Positions 22,855 to 33,142 of a DNA stretch of 64,000 bases are shown here, piece by piece; position 1 is the first letter of the stretch; the number at the start of each line of letters is the position of its first letter. The stretch lies in assembly GCA_000320605.2 (NCBI GenBank), contig KB445798.1, forward strand, positions 955,037-1,019,036, in the 5' to 3' direction. Under the pieces are notes generated by a model. That model saw only the letters and a list, made by a program, of their open reading frames with translations, made no database searches and was not told the origin of the DNA. A program made the position numbers and the translations under genes. Source of the stretch: Gelatoporia subvermispora B (taxonomy: Eukaryota > Basidiomycota > Agaricomycetes > Polyporales > Gelatoporiaceae).

Positions 22855-25092
22855 TCAGAATCCTGCCTGCGCAGCCGCCCGTTCCGCGAGACTTCCTCTT
22901 GCCGCCCAAGCTTTCACATGCGAGTGGTCCTCGGGGCGGCCCTCCGCATATGTGTCGGGTGTGCCCCACGCGCCTCCGCCAGGGGTTTCGATCAGGAGCC
23001 GGTCACCCTTCCCCATCCACACCGTCGCCTTGCCACCGATGTTGATCTTTCGCGGCTGCAGTGGTCTGCGGGCCTCGCCCTTGTCATCTTCGGGCATGTC
23101 TCCGTCCTCCTTCCGAGGCTGCTTCACCCAGGTATTACGCCCGAAGTCACCTGGACCTCCGCCCTCGAGGCCATACGGCTGCCGCGTGCGCCGCTATAAG
23201 AACCGATATGGCCGTCGTGAGCCCGTGCTGACAGGCGTGAAAAACGAGGAAGCTACACGTACCTCAGACAGGATCGAGACTTGCAGACCCTCGAGGAACT
23301 CGAGCTCACGGACGACGCCATCACCGCCTCGCCAATTACCCTGGCCCCCAGAGCCTGGGCGGATCCCGAATTGGTGCACGATGACAGGATACCGCCGTTC
23401 AAGAATCTCAACGTCCCCGATGCGCGTGTTCGTTATGTGGGTGTGCACGCCGGACGTGCCGTGCCACCCGGGGCCCGCGCCAGAGCCGCCGGCGATTGTC
23501 TGGATGTCATTGTAGAAGGTGAGCACAGCTTGCTTGTCCAACCAGGGGTTCACAAACCTCGTAGTATCCCCATCCAACGACATTTTTTCCGTCCTTGTCC
23601 TTGCCGCCTGCACCGAACGTGAGATTACTAGTTTTGTTTTAGAGCGTAAGAAGCAGCGAGGCACTAGAGATGTTAGATGCTCACTTCGTGCACCCTTGGC
23701 TCGCTGCGCAGGCGTGGAACGCCCTCAGCACGACGTCGACAATTCGCTGCGAGGTGAGCACGTTCCCACCGCAAACGGCAGCCGTGCGAGACGGGGATAA
23801 AAGGGAACCCTCAGGTATCTTGACTGGCGGAGGTGTCATGAGTCTAGCATAGGTTCGCGGTGCAACATTTGGGTGAACGCACTGGTCAGTGGGACTAGGC
23901 ACCCTGCATTTAGTGGGATGTCCATGTCAAGCATTGAGCGCATGCAATAGATGACCGCCGAGTGCACCACGGATATCGGCGAGTTCAGGTTTCCGCGGAT
24001 CTCGCAGCCAGTGCCCTCAAAGTCAAGCTCAGCAGATCCGTCATCCTCATTGATTGTGACCTTGAGCTTGATCTGCACATGGAGTCAGCTTACCTGCATC
24101 TGTGTAGTGGTCTGCACATACCGGGGAGCCATCGTCGAGGTAATCAATTGAGCTCAGCACGTTCGTCCCTGCACGTTTGACGACGTCGCGGAGCAGGTTC
24201 CGCACAGACATCTCGGCGTTAGCGCGGATGTGATACATGTACTCCTGAACGGTTTTCAGGCCGTAATCATCGACAACTGAAAAGCAGGTATGGTTCAGGG
24301 CACATAGAGAACGTCACGAAGCAATACAGACTGGCTTGAATTAGTTGTATGCCCTTGTGATTGGCTGCAATTTGCTGCGAGTGACAATCAGTGCTTCGTT
24401 CAACGTAAATGCGATGGTGCCATTTACCGCCTTAAGGTCGCTCTCGACATCGCGGATGTTCCTACACCCGGAGCTCCCTGGGTACTGAGCGGGCTTGTCG
24501 ATCATGTAGTCCACCAGGCCGTCCCGATCGAATACGCCCTCTCGCACAATCTTAAAGCTGACAATGTTGGCGCCTTCGTCAAAGATGGTCGTGGAGGTAG
24601 GGGGCATTGAGCCAGGCAGGATACCTCCGATATCGGCATGGTGCCCGCGCGAGGCGGTGAAGAAAATGATCTTGTTCGACTTGGTGTCGAAAACAGGGCT
24701 GATAATCGTAATATCTGGAAGATGTCTGTAGAGATGGTGTATAACTCTCAAACACCGTAAGCGGAGACTTGTACGTACGAGCCACCAGCGTGCGGAGAAT
24801 TGGTCATCAGTACGTCTCCAGGCTTGAGAGTCTTGCCATGCAAATTCATTTGATACTTGACCGCAAAGCTCATTGATCCAAGATGAATCGGAATGAAAGG
24901 CGCGTTCGCAACTAGATCTCCGTCAGGTGCAAAGAGAGCACAAGAGAAGTCAAGTCGCTCCTTGATATTGGTGCTAATGGCTGTCTGCTGCAGCGACCGA
25001 CCCATCGCTTCTGCCACACTCATGAACCGGTTGGCAAATAGAGTGAGCAGAATCGGATCAGGACCCTTCGAACCGCCAGGAGTTGACGACAT
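22855..25092 (-). CDS. Hydantoinase B/oxoprolinase (HyuB-type) enzyme, free-standing
   Basis: Nine exons (25092-24779, 24725-24428, 24374-24332, 24276-24122, 24072-23883, 23823-23685, 23627-23558, 23499-23263, 23193-22855) join in frame to 594 residues. It starts [20 protein letters not shown] and stops at 22857-22855. Conserved HyuB blocks are [140 protein letters not shown] and [13 protein letters not shown]. HyuB is the second half of ATP-dependent 5-oxoprolinases and hydantoinases, which open cyclic amide rings; 5-oxoprolinase returns 5-oxoproline to glutamate in glutathione turnover. Fungal 5-oxoprolinase is normally one fused chain of about 1,280 residues, so the missing HyuA half (ATPase-like) is notable. 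Several introns need non-obvious splice sites (gtctgt donor, distant cag acceptor), but phases close throughout. No internal stop was seen. Confidence 0.88.
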
Positions 25093-25699
25093 TGTAAGGA
25101 GTTATGAAGATCGAGACTCAAGATACGAGGTCGCTCCCCGTCGTTCGAGCTTGATAACAGTCCGTAATTCCGAGCGTGTTCCGGTGATGGTGCAATGGTG
25201 CAGATATCAATCGAGCAGTGTTCCTGTTTAATGCCTAGGGCAAATATTGTTCCACCAGGAGCACTTCGGTACGGGGACGGAGGGGAGGTCAGACGCTCAG
25301 TCTCTCCGCCTCTCAACGCTTAGTCACGTGCGCATTGACTGGCGGAAGCTTGCCATCTACAAGGCATGAGTAGCACCATTAAGGGGGAACACATACTTGA
25401 ATGACACAGGGCAGCTTTCACGTTACAAAGCGAAACAAAATCGCGCTTTTTGGACGGTCTGACGTGACTCACAAACTTGCAAAGCGCGGCGAGAACATCT
25501 GTCGAATCACGTGACTATGCAGGAGTCGTACAATTCGGGCGCTTACGCGAAATGTCGCGTTCGGCCTTCCTCATTGATAGTCGCTTATAGCACCTTTTGG
25601 TTTTCAGAGCCGTGGTTGCGTTACCGCTTCCTCCTTCCATATGCTCAGGCGAGAACAAGATACATCTAATCTGTAATCCACTTTTCGAGATCGTACAAA
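25093..25699. promoter_or_regulatory. Shared divergent promoter of the HyuB and UBR7-like genes
   Basis: A 607-bp spacer between two start codons facing away from each other. It contains two CACGTG palindromes, at 25325-25330 (gtCACGTGcg) and 25508-25513 (atCACGTGac). The second matches the RTCACGTG core used by Cbf1-type bHLH factors. No other candidate core element was clear. Confidence 0.5.
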
Positions 25700-27223
25700 A
25701 TGTCCCTCACTCTAGATGCAATCTTGTCCTCACAAAGCTCGCTCTTGCAAGAGGCAGCTGAAGCCCTCCCACACCAGTTTACGCAGTGTACCTATGCGAA
25801 AGGACACATCCGACAATCTGTATATCTCTGTCTAACCTGTGCTGTTCCGCGGGGAATCTGCTCCGCATGCTCTATCGCTTGTCACACCGACCACGAGCAG
25901 CTCGAGCTCTTCCCGAAGCGCAACTTCCGCTGCGACTGTCCGACGGACGCGCTCGCACATCCGTGCGCGCTGCACAAGACCCACGAGGCAGCCAATGATG
26001 CGAATGCATATGGCCAGAACTTCAGGGGCGTGTTTTGCCGCTGTGCGAGGGAGTACGACCCGCGGAAGGAGAGGGAGACGATGATCCAGTGCCTGGCATG
26101 TGAGGTGCGTTGGTCGTGTCTTGTCGTCTGTATTGCTGACGGTTGTGTACTCATTAGGACTGGTTCCATGAATCGTGCCTGAACCTCCGCGAACGTCCAC
26201 CGTCGCGTGGACCGACCCCAGAGCCAGCTCAAGAGGCAGCGGAGGCTGATGCGGACGACACTACGTCAGATGTTTCGGACAATCTCCCACCGCCTCTACT
26301 TCGTGCATCCGACTATGACTCATTCGTTTGTGGCGCGTGCGTGCGATCCATTGACGTTGTGAAGCGCTATGCGGGCACCCCCGGGGCCTTGATGGTCATC
26401 CAGGATAGTCCAGGGGATAACTGGAAGATTATAGGGACGGACGAGCCGGAGAGCATGGCCTTAGGATTTGAGGCGAAGCAGGAGCCCAACAGCGATTCTG
26501 CAGAGGTCGGCGCGAAGCGTGCGCGTTCAGCGTCTCCATCAAGTGCGGATCTATCACAGGCGAAGAAGCCGCGATTGTCCTCAGCACCCTCCATTTGCCT
26601 TGCGCCGCCTCCGAGTCTGGTCGCACAAAGCATATTGTCAAATTATAAGCCTTCTGAGACCGCTCCAGGTCTGGAAGGAACGCGGGAGGAGAAGCAAATA
26701 CTGGGCTTTGGAGACGTCTTCCTCACGGAGGGCTTTCGGGGGCGTTGGTGCCTGTGTGAACCTGTGAGATCGTTACTTGCGTTACGGTCCTTATTCGAGC
26801 TCATGGGGCGCTTTGCCATAGTGCACGTCGCAGTTGAAAAAATACCGTTACCTTCTGGATGAAGAGGAGACGTACGAGCCGCCTCAGGACCCAGATTCAG
26901 GTAATTGTTTCAAACTTTTCGTTGGCTGGCCTCGAGGAATGTTGATATGCCTGTAGGATTGTCACTGGAGGAGCTTGGCTTGCGTGCACTGCAGCGCCTG
27001 CCCCGCGACCGCGCAATCGACGGTATCAGAGCGTTCAATGAGATGCGGTTCGTTCATCCTCTAAGGTCGGATCCGGCGCTTTTTTGATCTTTATGTCTCC
27101 AACAGGGATGACTTGATGCATCACCTGCGGCCGTTTGCTCAGGAAGGAAAGGAAGTAACGGAAGCTGATATCAGAGCATTTTTCGATGCTCGGATGCAAG
27201 CCGCAAAATCTGGGCAGTCATAG
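25700..27223 (+). CDS. UBR-box plus PHD-finger protein (UBR7/Mlo2-like)
   Basis: Exons 25700-26104, 26158-26763, 26822-26900, 26957-27047 and 27106-27223 give 432 residues. A UBR zinc box spans about residues 28-97. Its Cys/His ligands lie in QFTQCTYAKG, YLCLTCAVP, GICSACSIACHTDH, FRCDCPT and HPCALH. A PHD-type finger follows: FCRCAREYDPR, IQCLACEDWFHESCLNL, then after an acidic spacer FVCGACVRSIDVV. The C-terminal part has CLCEPCTSQLKKYRYLL, LSLEELGLRALQRLPRDRAI and a helical end (DIRAFFDARMQA). This order is that of metazoan UBR7 and fission yeast Mlo2, which recognise modified targets or act as E3-type factors; UBR7 has been described as a histone H2B ligase. The middle (about 235-300) is low-complexity with a possible nuclear signal (KKPR). 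The second intron ends at the weak acceptor ccatag; the later cgtcgcag would drop the CTSQ residues that complete a Cys pair. Confidence 0.87.
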
Positions 27224-28156
27224 TGATGTACATACTTTCATGTTTCTCTAAGGATACTTTTCCTATTGCTAATGCCGTCAACGTACGAGTGTACTCTGTT
27301 TTAGTCGTCGTGTTCTCGTATTGCATTTCTTTCTACTTGTTCGTTCAGCATCATATATTTCTCATGACAACAACTTGCTCATCTATGGATCGACAGTTTC
27401 GTCGAGGTTCGTGAGCGATAGCCGAGCAGACTTTGTACTGCATTCGGATGGGCTGTTTCCATATAAAGCAGCGTTATCTTCAGCCTCTGCCATGTCATCG
27501 CTGATCACACGAACTGTGGTCGTTCTCTACATTACCGGGATTTCTAACAATCTGGATCTGGGGCCATATCGGCTCTGATCGACTCTGAGCGAATGTGGGC
27601 AGATGGTGGCGGGTCACGCCTCTCTCTCCCTGTTACCCCATTCTATGTTGTCTTTTTACGTGCTGCAATCTCCGAACTTTCACGTTTCTATGGAACGGAA
27701 ACCCGAGCTCTGGTGAACACTGGAGTATCACATTCACAACGACGTGAGCATCACCAGGGTGTTGCGTCTCAGGTCTGCTTCTCTGTTGATTCCTGACGCG
27801 AACCCCGCAAAAATTAGGGAGAGCAGAAGAGCATTAGCACTCCTGCTACCATCTATGATTCGCATACTTTTCTGGAGGAGGAGCAAGGAGAAGGGCAAAG
27901 AAGAAACCACAGATCACATCACCGGCAGAGTCAGTCACAACAATCGAGGTAAGCTTGTCGCGATATCTCAGCCACGAATCCCCTTGCTTGACAAGGGTTC
28001 TGTCCGACCGAGAATTGAAGCCCACTTTCGTCTCACCGTTTGTGTTTGTTTGGCCCTATCACGTGCTAGCGCGCACACGCACACTACAAGCACGCGCAAA
28101 CACAGTTCCTCTTATTTCCTTTTAGATCATAAAAACCCCATACATACAACAATACA
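27224..28156. other. 3' flank and spacer, nothing recognised
   Basis: AT-richer DNA after the UBR7-like gene. The frame at 27744-28175 has no domain and includes a CA-rich run near 28070-28105. It ends where the helicase remnant begins. Confidence 0.4.
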
Positions 28157-28450
28157 TCAAGAATTCCCGGTCTGAATGTAATTGTGACCCATTTCTCTCC
28201 ACCATATCTCTGTCGCGGTATTCAAAGCTTTTAAGCGATCATCATGGATTATGTGACGCCATGAAATGCTCTTCGTCGAAGTCTCGTAGGAGCCGGATTG
28301 TGGCTCTTCCTGAACTTCGGGACATAGCGACGTAGAACTTGAATAGACTAAGGCCACCTGTCGGAGGTGTCGCGATGTCGACCAGCACATAAGGGATTGT
28401 TTGGCCCTGAGCACGATAATCCGTGAAAGCGTACGCTGCTGTCATGGGAA
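28157..28450 (-). mobile_element. Helitron-type PIF1-like helicase, C-terminal fragment
   Basis: Minus-strand frame with AYAFTDYRAQGQTIPYVLVD, ATPPTGGLSLFKFYVAMSRS and SGRATIRLLRDFDEEHFMAS. This is the last helicase motif region of PIF1-like helicases carried by Helitrons and by related families common in polypores. After HFMAS the frame closes, and the expected continuation DDRLKALNTATEIWWREMG appears in another frame to 28157. A stop also interrupts the sequence just before FPMTAAYAF. It is a short dead relic; the replication-initiator part and the Helitron ends were not seen. Confidence 0.75.
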
Positions 28451-29023
28451 ATTAACGCCTGCGGCCGGTTTGCAAATATGTCTTATGACTGTTCCTGCTT
28501 GCGTGGACCGTAATTTGGAACGACCATGTCGCAACGTCAACCGGATAACAGAATCTTCCAGGCCCTCTAGTGCTCGCGGGGATGGAATATACCACTGTGG
28601 TCGTCGTTATGCTGTCATAAATTATACAGAAAAATATGCTCTGAGCGAGAAAGTCGAACATGTGCAACAGGGCAAGCAAGGGTTCTGCCGTCGAGAGGCG
28701 GCAATTCACCGAGTTGGTTATACTCATTTATATTCCTCATATATAGCACACGATTTGCTACTTCTCTCGTCCAAAGAACCCTCAATGGCCACCACTGAGC
28801 AAATGCGGCGCGAGAGGACGCTGAGAAGACGATCCGCGAGGGACGTGGCAAACAAGCGCCTGAGACGCGTGTCACGCGACAGCGCGGGGCACGTGAGCAC
28901 CTTGTTGATCGTGAATAGGGTTCAGCCATTCTGCCAGGGTTGAATCCACACGTCCCGCTCCCTCCTTCGTTCCTTTCACCCATACCCCCTCCTCCTTGCG
29001 ACACTCATCTCTCGCCCCACAAC
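28451..29023. other. Upstream region of the HMGN-like gene
   Basis: No gene seen. A CACGTG box occurs at about 28889-28894 and a CT-rich leader precedes the ATG at 29024. The frame opening at 28940 reads through this leader but its first 28 codons look like untranslated leader. Confidence 0.4.
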
Positions 29024-29757
29024 ATGCCCCGCAAAGCTGCTGCATCGGCTGGCGACGCCGCCGCCGCTCCCCGCCGCTCCTCGCGCATCAAGGAGCAGCC
29101 CAAGCCCGAGCCCGCCCCGAAGAAAGCCGCCGCAAAGCCCCGCGCGAAGAAGGCCAAGGCGAGTGAGGCGAAGGACGGCGAGGAGCCCGCTGCTGCGACG
29201 GACACAGCGGAGGAGAAGCCCAAGTCTGCGCGCGGCAAGAAGCGCACCGCCGCCGAGCGCGAGGCAGAGGACGCCCCGGCCACCAACGGCGCGGAGGTCC
29301 CCGCCGCGGGCGACGAGCCCCCGGCCAAGCGCGTATGTCTCGTGTCTGCATTTCCCGTTGTGACCCGTGGCTTATCTTCTATGTTCTGCAGACGAAGCCA
29401 GCGTCGAAGGCCGCTGGCAAGCCCCCGAGTAAGGCTGCGGCCGCGACCACTACCAAGCCTGCGTCCAAAGCCGAGCGCGCAGGCTCCAAGCCCCCGTCGC
29501 GTGTGGGCTCCGTGAAACCAGCCTCGAAGGCTTCGGCCAAGCCTCAGTCCACTACCAAGAAGCCCACCTCCCGCGCAGGATCGAAGAAGCCTGCGTCCAA
29601 AGTACGTCACTATATCGCTACTTGAGGGCCACTCTGACACAACGAATCCCAGGTTGGCACCGAGAAGGAGAATGCTCCTGCCCCTGCTCAGGAGACCATT
29701 GCAGAGGAGCCAGAGGCAGAAGCTGCCGCTGAGGCGACTGAATCGGCGGCAGCCTGA
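29024..29757 (+). CDS. Basic Ala/Lys/Pro-rich nuclear protein with an HMGN-like motif
   Basis: Exons 29024-29332, 29392-29601 and 29653-29757 give 207 residues made almost entirely of A, K, P, S, E and R. Near the start it reads APRRSSRIKEQPKPEPAPKK followed by AAAKPRAKKAKA. The middle carries repeated KPASKA and KPPSKA units (histone H1-tail or AT-hook-like spacing), and the end is acidic (ENAPAP...EEPEAEAAAEATE). A basic nucleosome-contacting patch, RRSSRI before PKPEPKPK-like repeats, plus an acidic tail is the layout of vertebrate HMGN proteins (core RRSARLSA). That may be convergence in low-complexity sequence. I infer a chromatin-associated nuclear protein; no enzyme domain is present. 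The ATG at 29024 sits in a good context (cacaacATGcc). Confidence 0.7.
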
Positions 29758-30460
29758 TCTCGTAAGTCGTCTCATGGTACGCTGTGATATCGACGCTAAT
29801 CAGCTGATGATTCAGAGACTGCCCATAGTGCGAAACCCAAATGTATACGACGTGTGATGTCATTCCTGCTGTCTGTATCGTGTTCTTTTTATCTCTTCTA
29901 CATTATCGGCTCGAGCTCTGGCTGTATCCGTCTAGTCTCGCGCCCCGTCTGTGTCCGATCCGCCTTATCGTCCCGCTGTTGTGTCACGTTCTGTCGTCGA
30001 TGTCGTGCTGCTCGTCGAAGCTTCTGTTACCGCGTATTCGTACTTGCACTCTAGATGGCTAGATCGTATGATTCTCGGCTGAGTGCCAGTCGGTTATCAG
30101 CTCTAGGAGCATGTATGACTTCGTTCGTGTTGGGTTTTGTACGTTGCACGCTCTCCTACTTGGACTTGATGAATGGATGCCCGTCATAATACTTCTCTTC
30201 AGTCAAAGACAAAGTCTCGGTCGCCCTACAATGTTTCGCGGCAGGTCGTTCACCGTACGTTGTGGCTGATGCATTCGCGAATTACAACAGATTCCATGAA
30301 TAGGCCAACTTCTGTCAATCGCGGGTTCTAGAAATACATCCTGATTGACAGTGACTCTGCAACTTGATAGTACATCTTGGTCAAAACAAGTGATACGTGA
30401 GGAATATACCAGAATGTCGTCGCTACAGCGGTGAGAACTTCAAACAAGTCAGTTTCGGAT
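29758..30460. other. Spacer between convergent genes
   Basis: 3' flanks of the HMGN-like and BTB genes. Pyrimidine-rich DNA at 29880-30050 looks like untranslated sequence; no further gene seen. If the last BTB intron is retained, its frame stays open on the minus strand to 30328. Confidence 0.4.
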
Positions 30461-31664
30461 TTAGATGGTTCTCTGCATAGGGCAAGATGGTTCAACCATC
30501 TTTGTCTCGGAGACACGAGGACGCGTACCTTCACCAAGGTCCATTGCACAATGATGTCCTTCACACGACTGCGCAGTGATGCCTTGCAATCTGGGCAGCT
30601 CATGGCATCACCTAGTGGGTAGAGTGCAGACTCTACAGTCCTCGTGGACAGATCTGACGGCGCGGCATGGCCCGTTAGTATACCTCGGCGTTTGGGGCGC
30701 GCGACACGACCGCTGCAGCTCACCTGGGCGGATTTCCCATGCGATGTACGCAGTGGCCAGGGCCCACGCGCGCGTGAGCTTCTTCTGTTCGACAAAGCCA
30801 CAATTGACCAAGCGTGGGTGCGGGTACAACGGCGTGAGGAGTAGCTGCCGCAGCGCGTCTATCCGGCCGAGGTGCAGGAAAAAGAGGCGCTTGAGGTACA
30901 CTGGGCCCATGGCCGCAGCGAGCTCCTCGGTCACTGACGAAAGCTGGTATGCGATGAGGTGTGACGAGATGGGCGCGGCGAGCGCGTCGAGGTCATATGC
31001 ACCCGCGAGTGCATAAAACTGAATCGGCGCAAGCGGCGCGAGCGCCAGGACAAGGAAGAAGAGCGGCTGCGAGGGGGCGAGGAGCATCTTTAGGGGCATG
31101 CCGTACTTGCACAGCGCGTGGACGGAAGCGATGACTGCGTCGATGGAGGGCAAATACTGGCTGCAGGACATGCGGTAGACGGTGCGCAGGACGATGTTAA
31201 GCACGTCGGCGGACTCTGGGAGGGGCAGAGTCGCTCCGTGATTGGTTGAAACATGGTGCGTCGACAGGGGAAGGAGTAAGTTGAAGCTATTCGTAGACAA
31301 GGCGATTATATGTCGTGAGTGTACGTAGAATGAAACACCATCCGCGCTGAAAAGAATGAGATCGGGAGGATTGGTGCTCAGGTCAGACTCGGGATGGAAG
31401 GCCGTCGACACGGTGAAAGTTGCATCATTCCCTGTACCGTCAGTCGGAGACCCGCTCTCCGACGGCTATCTCGGGTCAGTCAGTCTTGAGCTTCATGCGA
31501 GATATGTAGGGCATACAGGGACCACTCACCGGCGGCGTCGGAAGCTGCGGGACCTCCACACACGGAGTACCATATTGCAGCAAGGGTATGTCCAGCGCCA
31601 TGTCCCCGCCTTCCTGGATATCAAAGTTGGCCCGGAAAACATTATCCCATTCAGGTGCATCCAT
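30461..31664 (-). CDS. BTB/POZ-domain protein
   Basis: Exons 31664-31530, 31465-30724 and 30653-30529 join in frame; a short last exon starting at 30472 and stopping at 30461 is my preferred but uncertain ending. About 337 residues. A BTB domain begins after a 60-residue leader: PPDLILFSADGVSFYVHSRH, IIALSTNSFNLLLPL. A helical region follows: VLNIVLRTVYRMSCSQYLPS, VHALCKYGMPL, YALAGAYDLDALAAPISSHL. The C-terminal part ends with AWALATAYIAWEIRPDLSTR, a Cys pair (MSCPDCKAS) and VKDIIVQWTLVK. This layout matches a very common agaricomycete family in which the BTB domain is the only named part; such proteins usually bind partners, sometimes cullin 3. The first intron acceptor is gatag at 31466-31470; the alternative tacag 30 bp further on breaks the frame. 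Confidence 0.78.
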
Positions 31665-33142
31665 CACAGGCCTGAAATCTAATCGGGTTGCCCAAGCAAG
31701 AGTTATTTAAATCAGATCACAAGCAAGGGTGACTGGAGACTCGGAGCACAATGATCGTCTGCCATATTGCGCTATATATCGCAGACGGATGAGCAGTAAG
31801 GGGTCTCCCAGAGTCGTAGCGTTCAAAATCCCGGAACCGGGCTCAAGTCCCCCCACACATGAGGACCATCGGCCAGCGGATTGGCTCATACCGAGGTATG
31901 GTTCACATCTGATGGACACGAGTGGCGTCCACACGATAGGCTAGACTGCTGGATGATGGACGCTGCTGGATTTTGCGAGAGTGTCGTCCAAACGGCAGCA
32001 TTCTTGGTGATGCGAGCCAGATCTAGAGGTACATCTTCTGCGGAATCTAAAGCCCTACATACGTTGGCCCCCGCGTTCTGGTGCACGACGTTTGCTACAT
32101 CCCGATGACGATCCTCGGTGACCGGTGCCTGACGTACCATGCCGACGCTTGTGCCGGCTTTGTCCTGGAGTACCGCTGAGCGCCTGATTGGGGACATGCT
32201 CCACAGATGTAATATTGAAATTGAGTTCTGTGGCCTTGATGATGATAAGGAATGTAAGCGTATGCCTCTTGCAGTAGTCCTAAGTACTGCCTTCCCCGGC
32301 CGCTACTTGCTTCGCAAAAGCAGTCATGTCAGTGGGAGCCCTTCTTACTTTCGACACCCAGCGGGAACCAGCGGGGCCCTTCGCCTTGTTTGACATGACG
32401 ACGAGCAGTGCTGTTCGTGGTACTTGTAGAATCCTGGAGATCCGGTTTCCGACCCTACTCCTTGAAGTACTTCGCGCTTCTTGGCCGAGCGGTTATTCTC
32501 GATGACTTTGGTTCTCATAACATGTCCCTGACATCAGATGCTCTTTGCTAGGCCTAAGCACTAAAGACCTAAGGGCCCATGATCACGGCAAGCACGCAGA
32601 CAGGGGCTGTGGTAGTCTTCCGTGCACCTTCAAACATTTACGGTGTCCCCCTCCAGTTGGTAAGGGAGCCTAAGGTGCTTGCACTTATGGTTGGTTTAAC
32701 AGGCTTGGGCGTTTTTCTATACTTCGTAAGGTTCTGACCAAAGACAGTACTGTCCAGCGAGGCTCAATGTCAGCATTCTGCGAGGGGTGATGAGGATGTG
32801 GGAGTCTCAGAAACATCTCGAGGTCAACTAGAGACGCCGGCGCTGAGCGTGTAGCGCTGACCATGCTGCACACTGGCTGCCGGCTGGATCCGCCGTGACA
32901 TAAGCACGTGTGCATGTGACAAATGGTGTCCGTGACAGAACAGGTGACTAAGCACGCGCCAAACGCGCGTCGCGTCTCGGGAATCCGACCAGCCCTCCAC
33001 CGCGACCCTCCTGCCTGTACTTTGCAAGATCCTAGAGAAACCGTCCCTGAATTATTACTACGTGAAGGAAAAGGCAGAAGGGAACCTGCGTCATTGTTAC
33101 GCCTGACGAACTCGGGAGACTAGGGCTCAGCCACTGCTCGAC
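31665..33142. other. 1.5-kb spacer between divergent BTB and Pol2 genes
   Basis: Frames at 31729-31944, 31886-32197, 32139-32393 and 32685-32915 lack motifs. The segment at 31801-31860 has a tRNA-like ggctcaagtcc but no foldable cloverleaf. The proximal part holds the candidate cell-cycle element at 32956-32973. Confidence 0.45.
32956..32973 (+). promoter_or_regulatory. E2F/MBF-like site upstream of the polymerase epsilon gene
   Basis: The sequence gcgccaaacgcgcgtcgc contains GCGCCAAA, the exact complement of the E2F consensus TTTGGCGC, fused to CGCG cores like MCB elements. It lies about 170 bp before the start codon of a replication gene, where G1/S control sites are expected. Function is inferred from sequence and position only. 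Confidence 0.45.

Noticed and set aside
28070..28110. CA-rich run resembling a microsatellite
   Set aside because: Too short and interrupted to be called a repeat array.
29005..29775. 256-codon minus-strand frame
   Set aside because: Antisense to the Ala/Lys-rich HMGN-like gene; the biased codons of that gene create the open frame.
31801..31870. tRNA-like sequence around ggctcaagtcc
   Set aside because: The T-loop starts CTCAA rather than TTCAA, and no acceptor, D or anticodon arm could be paired.
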